The notes: generated by a model from the sequence alone, not told the origin. DNA of 64,000 nt from CAWKKW01 sp963850345 (GCA_963850345.1 CAWKKW010000008.1:1-64000), one strand, 5' to 3'; shown: positions 18,231 to 28,231, counted from the stretch's first letter. Made by a program: numbers and translations.

Positions 18231-19998
18231 ATGAATCGACGTGAATTCCTCGCTTCTGGCAGCGCTGCCGGTGCGTCAGCGGCGTTTCTCAAGGTAGCAT
18301 CTGCACAAACACTGCAGGACTGCCCACCCTCGTGATTCGCCACTTGTTCCAAGAACACAGGACTATCTTTATCGCCCCAAGCCACAGTTCTGGAGCTTCG
18401 CAAATCAGGATCCAATCCTGCAGGTGGGCCCCTTCCATCTCAGCTTTCAGGTCTTCACCACGGGTCCCCATGAGAACAGCTATGGGCTTCTGAAAGACTG
18501 CGTGGAGGTGACTACGCGTGGTGACGGATATCGCATCAAGGCTTCGTCTTTAGCAGGAGCTGGCCAGCAAACGAAATCTTCCGGTTCTCTCGACGCGACC
18601 TGCACGCGAAGTGGAGCGAACTGGAGGATTCAAGTCCACGCCGAAGCTCCGGAAAACCTGCGCGCCGTCAAGGTGAGGCTCCATCAACTTCCTGAGGCAA
18701 GAGTGTTCCAGACCGGGTGGAACGTCGACCCGAACGGCTTGCCCGTTGTAAGTGAAGGAATCAATTTCATCTATCCGGAGTATCAGGGAGGCGTGCCGGG
18801 CTGGCAGCTTGCGTTCGCTACTGGATCGCTGGGCTTGGTCTCGATGGACCCGGAGCCGAGACCGAAGCGGTTCACCGCATACAGCACGCCCACAGATCGC
18901 ATCGCCGAGTTGACCTTTGAAGAAGACGCTCGCCGCTTCAGCAACTCGATCGAGACACCGCCCTGGGACCTGCTGCCGAACGCCAGCCTGCCGCAATTGA
19001 TTGAGCATCGTACGAGCTTTCTCAAGCAGCAGGGTCTGCTGGTGCCGTGGCAGGATCGCAAGGACGTTCCCTCCTGGACGCATGACGTAAAGCTGGTGAT
19101 CACGCTGCATGGCATGCATTGGAGCGGATTCATCTTCAACGAATATGCACGCATGCTCGCGTGCGTAGACTGGGTAACTCGCCGTATCTCCGGCCGCTAC
19201 ATGCTGGTGTTTCTGGCGGCTTGGGAAGGCCGCTACTACCGCAGATACGGTGATAGCCGTGCCGACACCCGCATGGGAGGAGAAGCCGGGCTTCATGCGC
19301 TTATTCAGGGCATTCACGCTCGCGGCGCACATGTCATGCCCATGTTCAGCGGCAACTATCCTCAGCCCGCAACGCCGCACTACCAAGACTATGCTCCGGC
19401 TTCGTACTTCGTAGACGCTTCCAACGGCTTCCGATGGGATCCTATGCGAGGCTATGTCGTCGACTGGGGACAGCTGCGCGGCTCCGGGATGAGCGGCGGA
19501 GGCCCATCGCTCAACATAGGCGCACCCGCATGGCGCGACTACCTGATTCAGCAGGTCGCCGGGCTCAACGAGCGATATGGCTTTGACGGAAGCTATTTCG
19601 ACACTCAGCCGCCGGCTGAAAACGATGCCCGTTACTCCGCCCTTGAAGGATTCCGCCAGCTGGCGCACGACCTGCGTTCCCATACTCCCAACCTTTTGCT
19701 TGCCTCGGAGTCCTGGTTCGATCTCTCGCTGGGCTTCATTCCGTGGTCGCAAACGCCGGGAGGTCCGGACAACTGGACCCATCCCTATCAGCGCCGCTTT
19801 GCCCATCTCTCCATGGGCGAACCTAGTCGCGGCTCGACCGGTGTGCATGAGCTTGGCCACATCCCTTACAACGCCGACGACCTGAACAAGATGTTCGACA
19901 TCCCAACCCTTGCGTTTGTGGATGGAACCATCGAGAATGCTGGTCGAGAGCTTGAGCGCGTGATTCGAGCCGCGCGATCGCGGACGCCATGTTCCTAG
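18231..19998 (+). pseudogene. Tat-exported TIM-barrel glycoside-hydrolase-like protein, frameshifted near its start
   Basis: An ATG at 18231 begins a clean Tat signal (MNRREFLASGSAAGASAAFL...SAQT) but stops at TGA 18333. From about 18319 the next frame continues without interruption to 19998 (RDSPLVPRTQDYLYRPK..., then over 520 further residues). A single indel between about 18298 and 18333 therefore separates signal and body. The body has an N-terminal beta region and a barrel with FVDASNGFRWDPMRGYVVDWG, GFDGSYFDTQPPAENDARYS and LLLASESWFD. The Asp in YFDTQ and Glu in ASESW are candidate catalytic acids. It resembles uncharacterised glycoside hydrolases of the DUF6259 kind, but the family is uncertain. 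If only the part from GTG 18424 were made, it would lack export. Confidence 0.72.
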
Positions 19999-20068
19999 CC
20001 GGGCAGGTGGGCGCACAGCCGAGCTGACCAAACAAAGAGAGCTCAGCAGAGGAGCGCCTGCTAAGCGG

Positions 20069-20398
20069 TCAGAGTCGACTGATGGATGCCGGTCCTTCTT
20101 GTGTTCCGAACTGACGGCGAGTTGTAATGACCAACGCCACGGGTGCGGTGAATGTACAGGCGTAGAGAACTGCATTGCCGCCGACCTCAACAACAGCTAG
20201 GAAGATCGAAAACGCAATACCTCCACCGTTGAAGCCGAACCCCAGAATGGATATAGGAAAGAGATACAACAGAAGCCGGCTTGAAAACGTCAGCATTGGG
20301 TCAGTCAGCAAAAAGATGACTGCAACGAGAGAGCCAATTAGCGCGCCAACGAAAGCCGTGGATAGTATCGGATGATCTCGCCAGACCCGCATCTCCAT
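20069..20398 (-). CDS. Small three-helix membrane protein
   Basis: 109 residues with three hydrophobic helices (STAFVGALIGSLVAVIFLL, LLLYLFPISILGFGFNGGGIAF and NAVLYACTFTAPVALVI). No family recognised. The start is ATG at 20398 or the in-frame ATG at 20392; neither has a strong ribosome site. Alternating hydrophobic and short polar loops look genuinely membrane-like, and the frame is the only sensible one in this stretch. Confidence 0.55.
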   Translation of the reverse strand: MEMRVWRDHPILSTAFVGALIGSLVAVIFLLTDPMLTFSSRLLLYLFPISILGFGFNGGGIAFSIFLAVVEVGGNAVLYACTFTAPVALVITTRRQFGTQEGPASISRL

Positions 20399-20591
20399 AC
20401 CGCCCGTGGCTGATTTTACGCTCTGTCCGAGCTCAATGATCGGATTGCCACCGATTCCGAAATTTCAATTCTAAGTTTGCGGACGCAGACCAGTACGGTT
20501 GTTGATATTTCGCAGTCCTTTTGTAGCTTCCGCGCCCGCGGCAGGTCACTGTGAGAACCAACAGCCACCAGAGCAGCCACCAAACTATTTT

Positions 20592-20614
20592 GGCCTCTCC
20601 GCTCTGGAGAGGCC
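20592..20614. terminator. Hairpin downstream of tRNA-Leu
   Basis: GGCCTCTCC (20592-20600), loop GCTCT, GGAGAGGCC (20606-20614): a perfect 9-bp stem, 28 bp past the 3' end of the minus-strand tRNA-Leu. It likely terminates that transcript, although no run of U follows. Confidence 0.5.
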
Positions 20615-20641
20615 AATTCAGTCTAAATGCTTGATTTACAT

Positions 20642-20728
20642 TGGTGCCGGGAGGGGGGGTCGAACCCCCACGACCTTGCGGTCGGCGGATTTTGAGTCCG
20701 CTGCGTCTGCCAGTTCCGCCATCCCGGC
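20642..20728 (-). tRNA. tRNA-Leu (anticodon CAA)
   Basis: The acceptor GCCGGGA pairs with TCCCGGC, followed by A and encoded CCA. The anticodon arm GCGGA-CTCAAAA-TCCGC gives CAA (codon UUG). A long variable arm (CGACCGCAAGGTCG) marks a class II leucine tRNA. The T arm has GGTTCGACC. Confidence 0.96.
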
Positions 20729-20910
20729 TGGGTAGTCGCGTGTACATCCTCAGACAGCCCGGATCGAGAAGACCCTAGGCGCGTTCGAAGCCACGGAGCA
20801 ACTGAAGTATCGCATAGTCGTTCCCCCGCACTCAACCACTGGGCATGGCAGAACCCACCTCTGTTCGCCTCGTCGGCGATGCATTGGTTGGGCGCCGTGC
20901 CGCGAAGCAC

Positions 20911-21930
20911 TCAAGCCTTGGAAGGCTCGTCCTGACTCTTTTCCTGGGGCTTGATTGTGGAGCGTATGACCATAAAGCGGTTGAGGAAATCGAACCAAAA
21001 GGGTGCGCCCATCGAGAGAGCAATCGCGGTGAGCACCCATCCTGCAATTGCCTGCCAGCGCAACTCGCTGCGCCAATCAGCGCCTGGCTTCCAGCCCAGT
21101 GGCAGCAGGGCAGTGCTTTCCGCGTCTGCTACGGCCTTCATTTTGGGTTGCAGGGCGGCGAGTTTGTTGCTCAGTTCTTTGACCTCTTCGCCTCGCGCCT
21201 CGGTCCTGTTCGCCGCTGTGGCGCCCTGTTCACTCTCTTTGAGGTAGTGCGCCGCTGTCTCTACCGTTGCATTGCGAATTCCAGGATCGAGATAGAGATA
21301 GCGGGCGATACTTACCGAATCTGCATTCGCCGCAACGGCGATGGCAAACCCAATCGCCAGCAAGATGTATTGTGTGCGGCGCTTGTACCAACCGGACGCA
21401 CGATCCATTCCGTCGTTGTACCAGTTTTCAAAGTTACTCTTGAGCCGCTCCACATCGCCGCCGGCATCGGTTGCGAGGCACAGCAACGCTTCTTTGGCCC
21501 GGCTCTCAGGCAGGCCGATGAGAGTGGATTTAACCTCGGCCACGACGGCCGGTCCCTCGACGCGCGATACGTTCAGAATGTCGATGAGCGCAGCTGCAAA
21601 GGTGCGCGAAGGAATGTAGGAGGGCAACTGGCGTGCGCCGCCCTTTTCTGGCTTGCGATACTTTCCGCCGTTGTCGATGGGCTTCAAATCCAGACCCGGG
21701 TTCCGGTACAAGCCCGCCACCAATCCGTGATCGTAGACCTGCTTGACGAAAGCATTGCCGTTGGGCCCGAAGCCGTCAGAGAACAAGCTGCGAATGCCCT
21801 GTTCCAGATTGGTCGCGCGCAGATGAAACACAGCCGCGATCACCTCCAGAATGGCAGTGCAAATAAGGCTCAGGAGCAGATACACGAACACAAGCCCAAT
21901 CGCCACATCGAGAACAGTGGTACTCAACAT
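20911..21930 (-). CDS. Conserved membrane protein with central coiled coil, unknown function
   Basis: 339 residues. GAGGAGAAG five bases before the ATG at 21930 supports the start. It opens with a hydrophobic helix (TVLDVAIGLVFVYLLLSLICTAILEVIAAVF), followed by a soluble region (about 40-170) including RTFAAALIDIL. Next come a helix (YILLAIGFAIAVAANADSV), a charged coiled-coil-like segment (KESEQGATAANRTEARGEEVKELSNKL), and a last helix (GWVLTAIALSMGAPFWFDFLNRF). This layout recurs in many bacteria as an uncharacterised membrane protein. No catalytic motif seen. Confidence 0.7.
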   Translation of the reverse strand: MLSTTVLDVAIGLVFVYLLLSLICTAILEVIAAVFHLRATNLEQGIRSLFSDGFGPNGNAFVKQVYDHGLVAGLYRNPGLDLKPIDNGGKYRKPEKGGARQLPSYIPSRTFAAALIDILNVSRVEGPAVVAEVKSTLIGLPESRAKEALLCLATDAGGDVERLKSNFENWYNDGMDRASGWYKRRTQYILLAIGFAIAVAANADSVSIARYLYLDPGIRNATVETAAHYLKESEQGATAANRTEARGEEVKELSNKLAALQPKMKAVADAESTALLPLGWKPGADWRSELRWQAIAGWVLTAIALSMGAPFWFDFLNRFMVIRSTIKPQEKSQDEPSKA

Positions 21931-22238
21931 CTTTCTTCTCCTCGGACCCTAACAAACGTTCTTAGGGATACTGCGCCGGTAGGCCGCGGTGTTCCACGTC
22001 AAGCTAACCGTACAGCTTCGCCACTCCAAGTGGGCCATTTCAGTTAGCCATTCCAAGATAGACTAAGTGAGGTTATTCAACCCAGCCCTCGCGGGACCCG
22101 AAGTTGGCGGCGCGTCGAGGTTCTCGCGGATTCCCGATTTAGCTCCATGGCCCGAAGGAAAGAGAAAGGCAATCGGCTCAACTGGATTTAAGCGCCCACG
22201 CATGCCATGCTTATCTGTCAGTTACGGTTCTCAGGCCA
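21931..22238. other. 308-bp divergent intergenic region with short inverted repeat
   Basis: It holds the promoters of the membrane protein (minus) and the secreted protein (plus). CCCTAA (21947-21952) and TTAGGG (21962-21967) form an inverted repeat with a 9-base spacer, 17 bp upstream of the minus-strand ATG, where an operator could act. Nothing else stands out. Confidence 0.35.
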
Positions 22239-24152
22239 ATGGTGCGTCGAACTCTTCGACTTTCGCTTCTGTTCGTAGGGGTTGCACTCTCTTGCGCCGG
22301 CCCTGCGGCGATCGCGCGCAATCCCAATCCTTCGGCGGGAGCGCAGGGCGCTCTGGTTCCAATCCGGGCCCAACTGGTAGGAAACCTGAACGCCAAACTG
22401 CTGCAGGCCGACCAGCCCGTCTTCGCCAAGGTGGAGGAAGAATGGAGCGGACAGGGCTGCCTGCTAAGACAAGATGCGCTGCTCAAAGGCCGCATTCTCT
22501 CCGCCAGTCTCCATCAAAATAAGCAGCCGTCGGAAGTGTCCGTCCTATTTGAGAGCGCGGAGTGTGGCGGGCCCGGATTGAAGCCGCTCGCGCTTACCCT
22601 CGCCGCCGTTCTCGCGCCCGAGTCGGACCATGCACAGGATCACTATGTTCCGCTGAGTGAAGCGATCGGGCTCGCCCCGGCGGGCGGCATTCGCGGAGCC
22701 GGGAGCGCGGCCGCGATTGCGGTGTTCGAACCAAGGCAGTCACGACCCCTCAGTATCCAGCCAGGAACGGTGTATGGAATTGCGCAATTGAAGTTGCGAG
22801 TAGGAACCGGGCCGGAGGCCAGCTCGGTGTTGTATTCGTCCGCGCGGAACGTGCAACTGGAGAGCCGGTCGGTTCTGGTCCTTGTGCAGGGAGCCGCAGC
22901 CACCCTTACTAAGGCTGTTGGGAAGGCTGCGGTTGCACCCCCGACTGCCGTTGCCGTCGCGAGCACCCCAGTCGCAGCGGTGGTGCCGATGCTCAGCGAT
23001 GCGGAGACGTGTAGCCCACCAGCCTGCAGCGTTGTGACCACGCAGATCAGCGGAGAGATAGCCGCGCCGGAAAAGTCGCTCTCGCTGACGGAGCTCGGAT
23101 TCGCGGTCAGGCCGCGACAGGAGATGTACCGCTTCGACCATGACGCGGCCGTCGCCTGGCTGGGACCGAAGGAGTTGCTCATCACTTTCAACCCACATGT
23201 CCTGGTCACGCGAGATCCGGGCAGCGACGCGGCCGGACGAACGATCCGCGCAGTGCTCGTGGAATTGCCCGGCTTGACCGTGAAGAGGAGCCTGCAGTGG
23301 AGAGTTCCCGATAGCAGGCAGTATCTCTGGTTGGCGGGGCAAGGCCGAGTGCTGGCGCAGGTTGGCAACGACCTTCGCTTGTATGGGCCGGGATTGAAGC
23401 TGGAGAAGAAGATCGAGTTGAATGCGCCGCTGGCCTTCGTGCAAGTCTCGCCATCGAGCACCTACTTCGCGATCGGTCTGGTGCACGAACGCCACTCGCA
23501 GGAGGTGCACCAGCAACTCAAGTCCGCATCCGATTCCGAACCAGAAGAGGACATCGAGATTCGCGAATGGAACGAGCAGTTCCAGCAAGTGGCGTCGACC
23601 ACTCGTTCGTCGAAGTACGCGCCTCCAACCTTGCTGGACGAAGGCGAGGTGACGCTGCGTTCCACCGGGAAGCAACAGTACCGGATCGTCGAGATGGATT
23701 GGAGCCAGCGGGTGTCAACGATTGCGAATCTCAAGTCAACGTGTGTCCCGGAGATGAGCAGCCTTCCCGGCGACCTGTTATTCCTGCTGAGTTGCGGCGG
23801 GCAGCCCGGGGCAAAGCTCTACCGGGTCGTTCGCCCCAACGGCAGTTTGCTGCTGAAGGGATCCTCGTCGTCTGCTGCGGTGGCCCATCTCGCGATTGGC
23901 AACGACCGGCAGAGCGCGTTTGCCGTCGCCGTCGCAGATCTCGAACATGCCCTCGCCTCGGGCACCGCCTTCCTCCCCGCAGAGCTCTCTGATGAACACC
24001 TGACCGTGTACAAAACGGTGGATGGCAAGCGACTCTTCGGCACGGAGGTAAAAGCTCCTGTCCCCTCTCAACAGGCCTTCGCACTCTCACCCGACGGGGA
24101 TCAGCTTGCCGTGGTGGCCGATGGGCGGTTGGTGGTTTATTCGATGAAGTAA
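22239..24152 (+). CDS. Secreted hypothetical protein with WD40-like C-terminal region
   Basis: 637 residues. Signal peptide RTLRLSLLFVGVALSCAGPAAIA. The first third (about 30-230) resembles a beta-rich domain with ALVPIRAQLVGNLNAKLLQ and DALLKGRILSASLHQ, reminiscent of domains that compare 'low-cost' and 'high-cost' strings in acidobacterial secreted proteins. A Val/Ala/Pro-rich linker follows. The C-terminal half contains repeated propeller-like strands (HDAAVAWLGPKELLITFN, YLWLAGQGRVLAQVGNDLRLY, FALSPDGDQLAVVADGRLVVYS). No enzyme motif. Function unknown; probably lineage-restricted. Confidence 0.7.
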   Translation: MVRRTLRLSLLFVGVALSCAGPAAIARNPNPSAGAQGALVPIRAQLVGNLNAKLLQADQPVFAKVEEEWSGQGCLLRQDALLKGRILSASLHQNKQPSEVSVLFESAECGGPGLKPLALTLAAVLAPESDHAQDHYVPLSEAIGLAPAGGIRGAGSAAAIAVFEPRQSRPLSIQPGTVYGIAQLKLRVGTGPEASSVLYSSARNVQLESRSVLVLVQGAAATLTKAVGKAAVAPPTAVAVASTPVAAVVPMLSDAETCSPPACSVVTTQISGEIAAPEKSLSLTELGFAVRPRQEMYRFDHDAAVAWLGPKELLITFNPHVLVTRDPGSDAAGRTIRAVLVELPGLTVKRSLQWRVPDSRQYLWLAGQGRVLAQVGNDLRLYGPGLKLEKKIELNAPLAFVQVSPSSTYFAIGLVHERHSQEVHQQLKSASDSEPEEDIEIREWNEQFQQVASTTRSSKYAPPTLLDEGEVTLRSTGKQQYRIVEMDWSQRVSTIANLKSTCVPEMSSLPGDLLFLLSCGGQPGAKLYRVVRPNGSLLLKGSSSSAAVAHLAIGNDRQSAFAVAVADLEHALASGTAFLPAELSDEHLTVYKTVDGKRLFGTEVKAPVPSQQAFALSPDGDQLAVVADGRLVVYSMK

Positions 24153-24302
24153 AAGCGCCGATCAGCCGCACCTTCCGGGCGCTGGCCAGCGGCTGCCCTG
24201 CACTGTTACTCATGGCAGAGAACGTGCGACAATTCAGTGGAGATGCAGGCACAATCCCGACAGACTGGCCCTGCGCCCGGTGAACCTCTCATGCCCCATC
24301 AA

Positions 24303-24388
24303 GCGAAAGTGGCGGAATTGGCAGACGCACCAGACTTAGGATCTGGCGGGTAACCCCCGTGGGGGTTCAAGTCCCCCCTTTCGCACCA
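24303..24388 (+). tRNA. tRNA-Leu (anticodon TAG)
   Basis: The acceptor GCGAAAG pairs with CTTTCGC, followed by A and encoded CCA. The anticodon arm CCAGA-CTTAGGA-TCTGG gives TAG (codon CUA/CUN). A long variable arm (GGGTAACCCCCGT) is present and the T arm contains GGTTCAAGTCC. Confidence 0.96.
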
Positions 24389-24498
24389 AACCTCAACCTG
24401 GAATTCTTCTGCCTGCTGGGAGCAGTCATGTTCCTGCCCGGAACGGCCGGTCTTTTCCACCATCGCGGCCACGGCGAAAGCGTTAGTCTGGAACCACG

Positions 24499-24804
24499 AT
24501 GAATGCCAACACACCTCAACCAAAGATCAACATGGCCCAGGCCCCCGGATACAGTGAGAGTTACGCGAACAGTGTGCAAATACGAGTGAGCGTCTGGGAT
24601 TTCTTTTTAGTCTTCGGAACCGCCCACCAGGAATCGCCAGAACAGGTCACGATTCAGAACACGCATGGGATCTACCTGAGCCCCCAGCAAGCCAAGGCGC
24701 TGCTGAATATCCTGGGACAGAACCTGGCGCAATACGAGCAGACGTTTGGGCCCATCGCCCTCGAACCGCAGCCGCAGGCTCTGCCGCAAGGCCCCGTGCA
24801 CTAA
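24499..24804 (+). CDS. DUF3467 family protein
   Basis: 101 residues matching the compact DUF3467 family in length and pattern: YANSVQIRVSVWDFFLVFG near residue 23, then QVTIQNTHGIYLSPQQAKALLNIL. Soluble, predicted cytoplasmic, function unknown. The start is ATG at 24499. It is the first gene of a plus-strand series that continues through a membrane glycosyltransferase and the NfeD-slipin pair, although the gap to the next gene (137 bp) leaves room for a separate promoter. Confidence 0.85.
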   Translation: MNANTPQPKINMAQAPGYSESYANSVQIRVSVWDFFLVFGTAHQESPEQVTIQNTHGIYLSPQQAKALLNILGQNLAQYEQTFGPIALEPQPQALPQGPVH

Positions 24805-24941
24805 GCGCAGATTCGGTCGGCGGCGTAAGCTACGCGTGTCGGCCTGCCCCGGGGAAGGCGATCCGCTGCCAAGAAGAGGTCGCGAGTGCACCGGCTCTGT
24901 CCGGAGCCGCGTTCTCATTGATTTGCTTGGTACACTGGCGC

Positions 24942-26567
24942 GTGCCCGACTCGACAAGACATCCTCGTTCTCGCATCGCTCCTCCGCTGCTGGAGCCGCG
25001 GCTCGATCGTCCGCTGCCGCTATGGATGCTGTTCCCCATCTTCTTTGTCGGCACCTTTCTATCGCACCTTACCTTGTTGCGGCTTCCCTACTATTGGGAC
25101 GAGGCCGGTTACTACATTCCCGCTGCATTCGATTTTCTCCGCACCGGGTCTCTGATCCCGACCACGACGCTGTCGAACGCGCATCCGCCGCTGCCCTCGA
25201 TCTATCTCGCTCTCTGGTGGAAGACCTCGGGCTTCACTCCGATGGTGACGCGCACCTCCATGTGCTTCATCTCGGCGCTGGCCTTGCTTGCGGTCTACAA
25301 GCTGGCCGTCGAACTCACCGGGCGTGTGCAGACGGCGGTGGCGACAGTCGTGCTGACGGGTCTCTACCCGGTGTGGTTTGCACAGAGCACCCTAGCCCAT
25401 GCGGACCTCTTCGCCGCCGCAGCCACGTTGTGGGGCATGGCGTTCTTCTTGGCCAGGAGCGGCGCAGGAGAGGCTGAGACGCCCTGGGCGGCGGTGGTCT
25501 GTTTTTCGCTGGCAGCGTTGTCTAAGGAGACCGCGATCGTCACTCCGTTGGCCTTAGCCGCGTGGGAGTGCTGGCTTGGCTGGCGCAAGGACGCGAGGCA
25601 TTTTGTTGCCGGCGGACGTCTGCTGTTGCCGGTGATCCCACTCGTGTGCTGGTATCTCTATCATCTGCACCGCACCGGCTACATCTTCGGAAACCCCGAG
25701 TTTCTGCGCTACAACGCAACAGCCACGCTAACTCCGCTGCGCATCCTGATTGCGTTCGGTCATCGCGTCTTCCATATCACTGGACACATGAACATGTTCG
25801 TCCCGGTACTGTGCATGTGCGCCGCAATGATGCTGGTACCACGCGCGGATGCAGACGGCACGCCCCGTCCGCGAATCAGCGTCGATGCGCAACTCCAGAT
25901 CTACACCGTGATCCTGGCAAACCTGCTCCTGTTCTCGGTACTTGGTGGCGCGTTGCTGACCCGCTATCTGCTGCCGCTCTACCCGCTGGTCCTGCTGCTA
26001 TGTGTGAATACGTATCGAAGACGGGTACAATATTGGCCGGGACTGGTGTTGCTCAGCGGCGTGGCGTTCGCTGCCGGGCTCTTCATCAATCCTCCCTACC
26101 GCTTCGCTCCGGAAGACAACCTCGCTTACCGGGATGTGATCGTCTTACAGCGACAGGCGATTCGCCTGATTCAGAAGAACTATCCTCAATCGACTGTGGT
26201 CACCGCTTGGCCGGCGACGGATGAACTGAGCAAGCCGGAACTCGGCTATGTACGACGCTCCCAACCCGTGACTCAGATCGATAACTTTTCGCTCGGCGAG
26301 ATCCAAAAGGCGGCGCAGTCTACAGAGCCGTTTACGACCGGGCTGGTGTTCTCGACCAAGTATGATCCGCCGCGCCTGCCATTCAGCCTCGGTTCCCGCA
26401 ACGAGGCGCTCGATTCCCGATTCTTTGACTTCCACCATGATCTGCCGCCGGAGGCGATCGCGCGCCTGCTGGGAGGCCAGGTGGTCTGGCAAGGCGAACG
26501 AAATGGGGAGTGGGCGGCCGTTCTGCATTTCAACCGGGCCCAGGCAGCATCCCTTCGGCCAGAGTAA
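24942..26567 (+). CDS. GT-C family membrane glycosyltransferase (PMT/ArnT-like)
   Basis: About 541 residues from GTG 24942; a TTG at 24918 is an alternative start. After a basic N-terminus come about ten transmembrane helices. The first periplasmic loop carries LPYYWDEAGYYIPAAFDF, with the Asp-Glu pair that marks GT-C enzymes using polyprenyl-phosphate sugars. HPPLPSIYLALWWK follows, as in family 39 enzymes. The last about 130 residues are a soluble periplasmic domain (YPQSTVVTAWPATDELSKPELGY...). It probably glycosylates a protein, lipid or cell-wall acceptor at the outer face of the inner membrane. The acceptor is unknown. It lies 44 bp before the TPR gene. Confidence 0.85.
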   Translation: MPDSTRHPRSRIAPPLLEPRLDRPLPLWMLFPIFFVGTFLSHLTLLRLPYYWDEAGYYIPAAFDFLRTGSLIPTTTLSNAHPPLPSIYLALWWKTSGFTPMVTRTSMCFISALALLAVYKLAVELTGRVQTAVATVVLTGLYPVWFAQSTLAHADLFAAAATLWGMAFFLARSGAGEAETPWAAVVCFSLAALSKETAIVTPLALAAWECWLGWRKDARHFVAGGRLLLPVIPLVCWYLYHLHRTGYIFGNPEFLRYNATATLTPLRILIAFGHRVFHITGHMNMFVPVLCMCAAMMLVPRADADGTPRPRISVDAQLQIYTVILANLLLFSVLGGALLTRYLLPLYPLVLLLCVNTYRRRVQYWPGLVLLSGVAFAAGLFINPPYRFAPEDNLAYRDVIVLQRQAIRLIQKNYPQSTVVTAWPATDELSKPELGYVRRSQPVTQIDNFSLGEIQKAAQSTEPFTTGLVFSTKYDPPRLPFSLGSRNEALDSRFFDFHHDLPPEAIARLLGGQVVWQGERNGEWAAVLHFNRAQAASLRPE

Positions 26568-26611
26568 TGCTTTCTCCAACTCGTCGGCCCGGCAACTATA
26601 ATCATGCTGTT

Positions 26612-28231
26612 GTGCGGCTCCCCTCCTCATTTCGCCTGATGCTGCTCGCGCTGTGTTTCGCGTGCACGCTTCCAACCCTCGCTCAGCAATCGGACGAGGC
26701 GAAGGCCTCCGGGCAGATGTTGCCGGGCCACCTGATCCTTGTCTTGCCGTTCGCGAACCGCACTTCACAGCCCAATCTCGATTGGATTGGCGAGTCTTTC
26801 CCTGAAGTGATGAACCTGCGGCTCAGCGCGGCCGGCTTTCTCCCCATCAGCCGCGAAGATCGGTTGTACTCGCTCGATCATCTCGGCCTGCCACAGAACT
26901 TTCAGCCGTCGCGCGCCACCACACTGCGTCTGGCGCAGACGCTCGATGCGGATTACGTCGTAGTGGGCTCGTATTCCACCGAAGGGAAAACGCTCAAGGC
27001 CACAGCGCAGATCCTCGATGTAAAGGCGCTGCGCCTGAGTGCGCCACTCGATGAGCAAGCTGAAATGGTCAGCCTGTTGACAGTGGATAACAGCCTGGCC
27101 TGGCGCATCGCCAAGCAACTTGATCCGTCTTATTCAGTAGCGGAACAGACCTTCGTCGCCGCGAGCGCAAACCTCGGCATCGACGCGTTTGAGAACTACA
27201 TCCGTGGGCTGGTGGAAGTGAATCCAGCCGAGCGTATCAAGCACCTTAAAGAGGCGGTTCGTCTCGCTCCCGGATTTCCGCCGGCATGGCTGGCACTGGG
27301 CAGAGCCTATTTCGCCAATCAGCAATTTGATCTGGCTGCCAGCACGCTTGGCCACTTGCCTATGGATGACCCCAATGCGCTGGGCGCTGACTTTTATCGC
27401 GGCCTCGCCTATTTCTACACCGGCAGTTACAGTAAGGCCGAGGATGCCTTCGCCTTCGTGAGTGCGCGCCTTCCTTTGGCCGAAACGGTGAACAACCAGG
27501 CAGTCGCAGCCAGCCGGCGAGGCAAAGACGCAACGCCGTTGTTTGAACAGGCAGTCGCAGCCGATCCCAGAGATGCCGACTATCACTTCAACCTGGCCGT
27601 GTCGCTGCGCCGTCGCAATGACGTGGCAGGCGCGGCTCGCGAGATTGAGCAGACGATAAAACTGCGGCCTCAGGACACAGAAGCGCAGGCCTTCGCTTCT
27701 TCGCTCAGCCAAGCGACCAAGACTACGGTTTCGCTGGCATCGAACCCGACGTCGGGCGGCCCGCTCGAGCGCATCAAGCGCACCTACAACGAAGCCTCGT
27801 TCCACCAGGCGGCGTTTGAATTTGAGCAGATGCAGGCGCTCCGCATGAGCAACCTTCGGGCGCAGGATCGCGCCGTGGCCTTGACAAAAGATGGTGTGCA
27901 GTTTCTGAACCGCGGCCTGATGCTCGAGGCCGAACGCCAGTTCCATTCCGCGCTGGAAGCGGATCCCTCCAATGCCGACGCGCACAGCGGACTCGCACAG
28001 GTAAGAGAACGCAGCGGCGATGCGGAGGCAGCGCGTCAGGAGGCGACTCAGTCGCTCCAGTTGAAACCGAATGTGACCGCGCGACTGGTGCTGGCGCGAA
28101 TCGATCTGCAGTCAAATCATCTGCCCGAGGCCGCCCAGGAAGTAAGTCAGGCACTCAAGCTTGAACCGAACAACTCTGCTGCTCGCGGCATGCGGCAGGC
28201 AATCGAAACTAGAGGTCAGCAAGTGCCATGA
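26612..28231 (+). CDS. Exported TPR protein with TolB/FlgO-like N-terminal domain
   Basis: 539 residues from GTG 26612, which gives the signal peptide RLPSSFRLMLLALCFACTLPTLAQ. Residues about 45-190 (HLILVLPFANRTSQPNLDWIGESFPEVMNLRLS, DADYVVVGSYSTEGKTLKATAQILD) resemble the TolB-like/FlgO domain found with TPRs. Several TPR units follow (ERIKHLKEAVRLAPGFPPAWLALGRAYF, DADYHFNLAVSLRRRNDVAGAAREIEQTIKLRP, AERQFHSALEADPSNADAHSGLAQ). The stop overlaps the next start (ATGA), so it is translationally coupled to the NfeD-type protease. Likely a periplasmic scaffold or assembly factor; its partner is unknown. Confidence 0.82.
   Translation: MRLPSSFRLMLLALCFACTLPTLAQQSDEAKASGQMLPGHLILVLPFANRTSQPNLDWIGESFPEVMNLRLSAAGFLPISREDRLYSLDHLGLPQNFQPSRATTLRLAQTLDADYVVVGSYSTEGKTLKATAQILDVKALRLSAPLDEQAEMVSLLTVDNSLAWRIAKQLDPSYSVAEQTFVAASANLGIDAFENYIRGLVEVNPAERIKHLKEAVRLAPGFPPAWLALGRAYFANQQFDLAASTLGHLPMDDPNALGADFYRGLAYFYTGSYSKAEDAFAFVSARLPLAETVNNQAVAASRRGKDATPLFEQAVAADPRDADYHFNLAVSLRRRNDVAGAAREIEQTIKLRPQDTEAQAFASSLSQATKTTVSLASNPTSGGPLERIKRTYNEASFHQAAFEFEQMQALRMSNLRAQDRAVALTKDGVQFLNRGLMLEAERQFHSALEADPSNADAHSGLAQVRERSGDAEAARQEATQSLQLKPNVTARLVLARIDLQSNHLPEAAQEVSQALKLEPNNSAARGMRQAIETRGQQVP

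Noticed and set aside
18550..20193. A 547-codon open frame opposite the TIM-barrel hydrolase
   Set aside because: The plus strand carries conserved hydrolase motifs; the minus reading is featureless and Arg/Ser/His-rich.
20416..20640. Integrase remnant next to tRNA-Leu (CAA)
   Set aside because: Short frames past the tRNA 3' end contain no recombinase motif; only a terminator-like hairpin is supported.
20845..22047. A 400-codon plus-strand frame opposite the coiled-coil membrane protein
   Set aside because: The minus strand has a strong ribosome site and a coherent membrane topology; the plus reading has neither.
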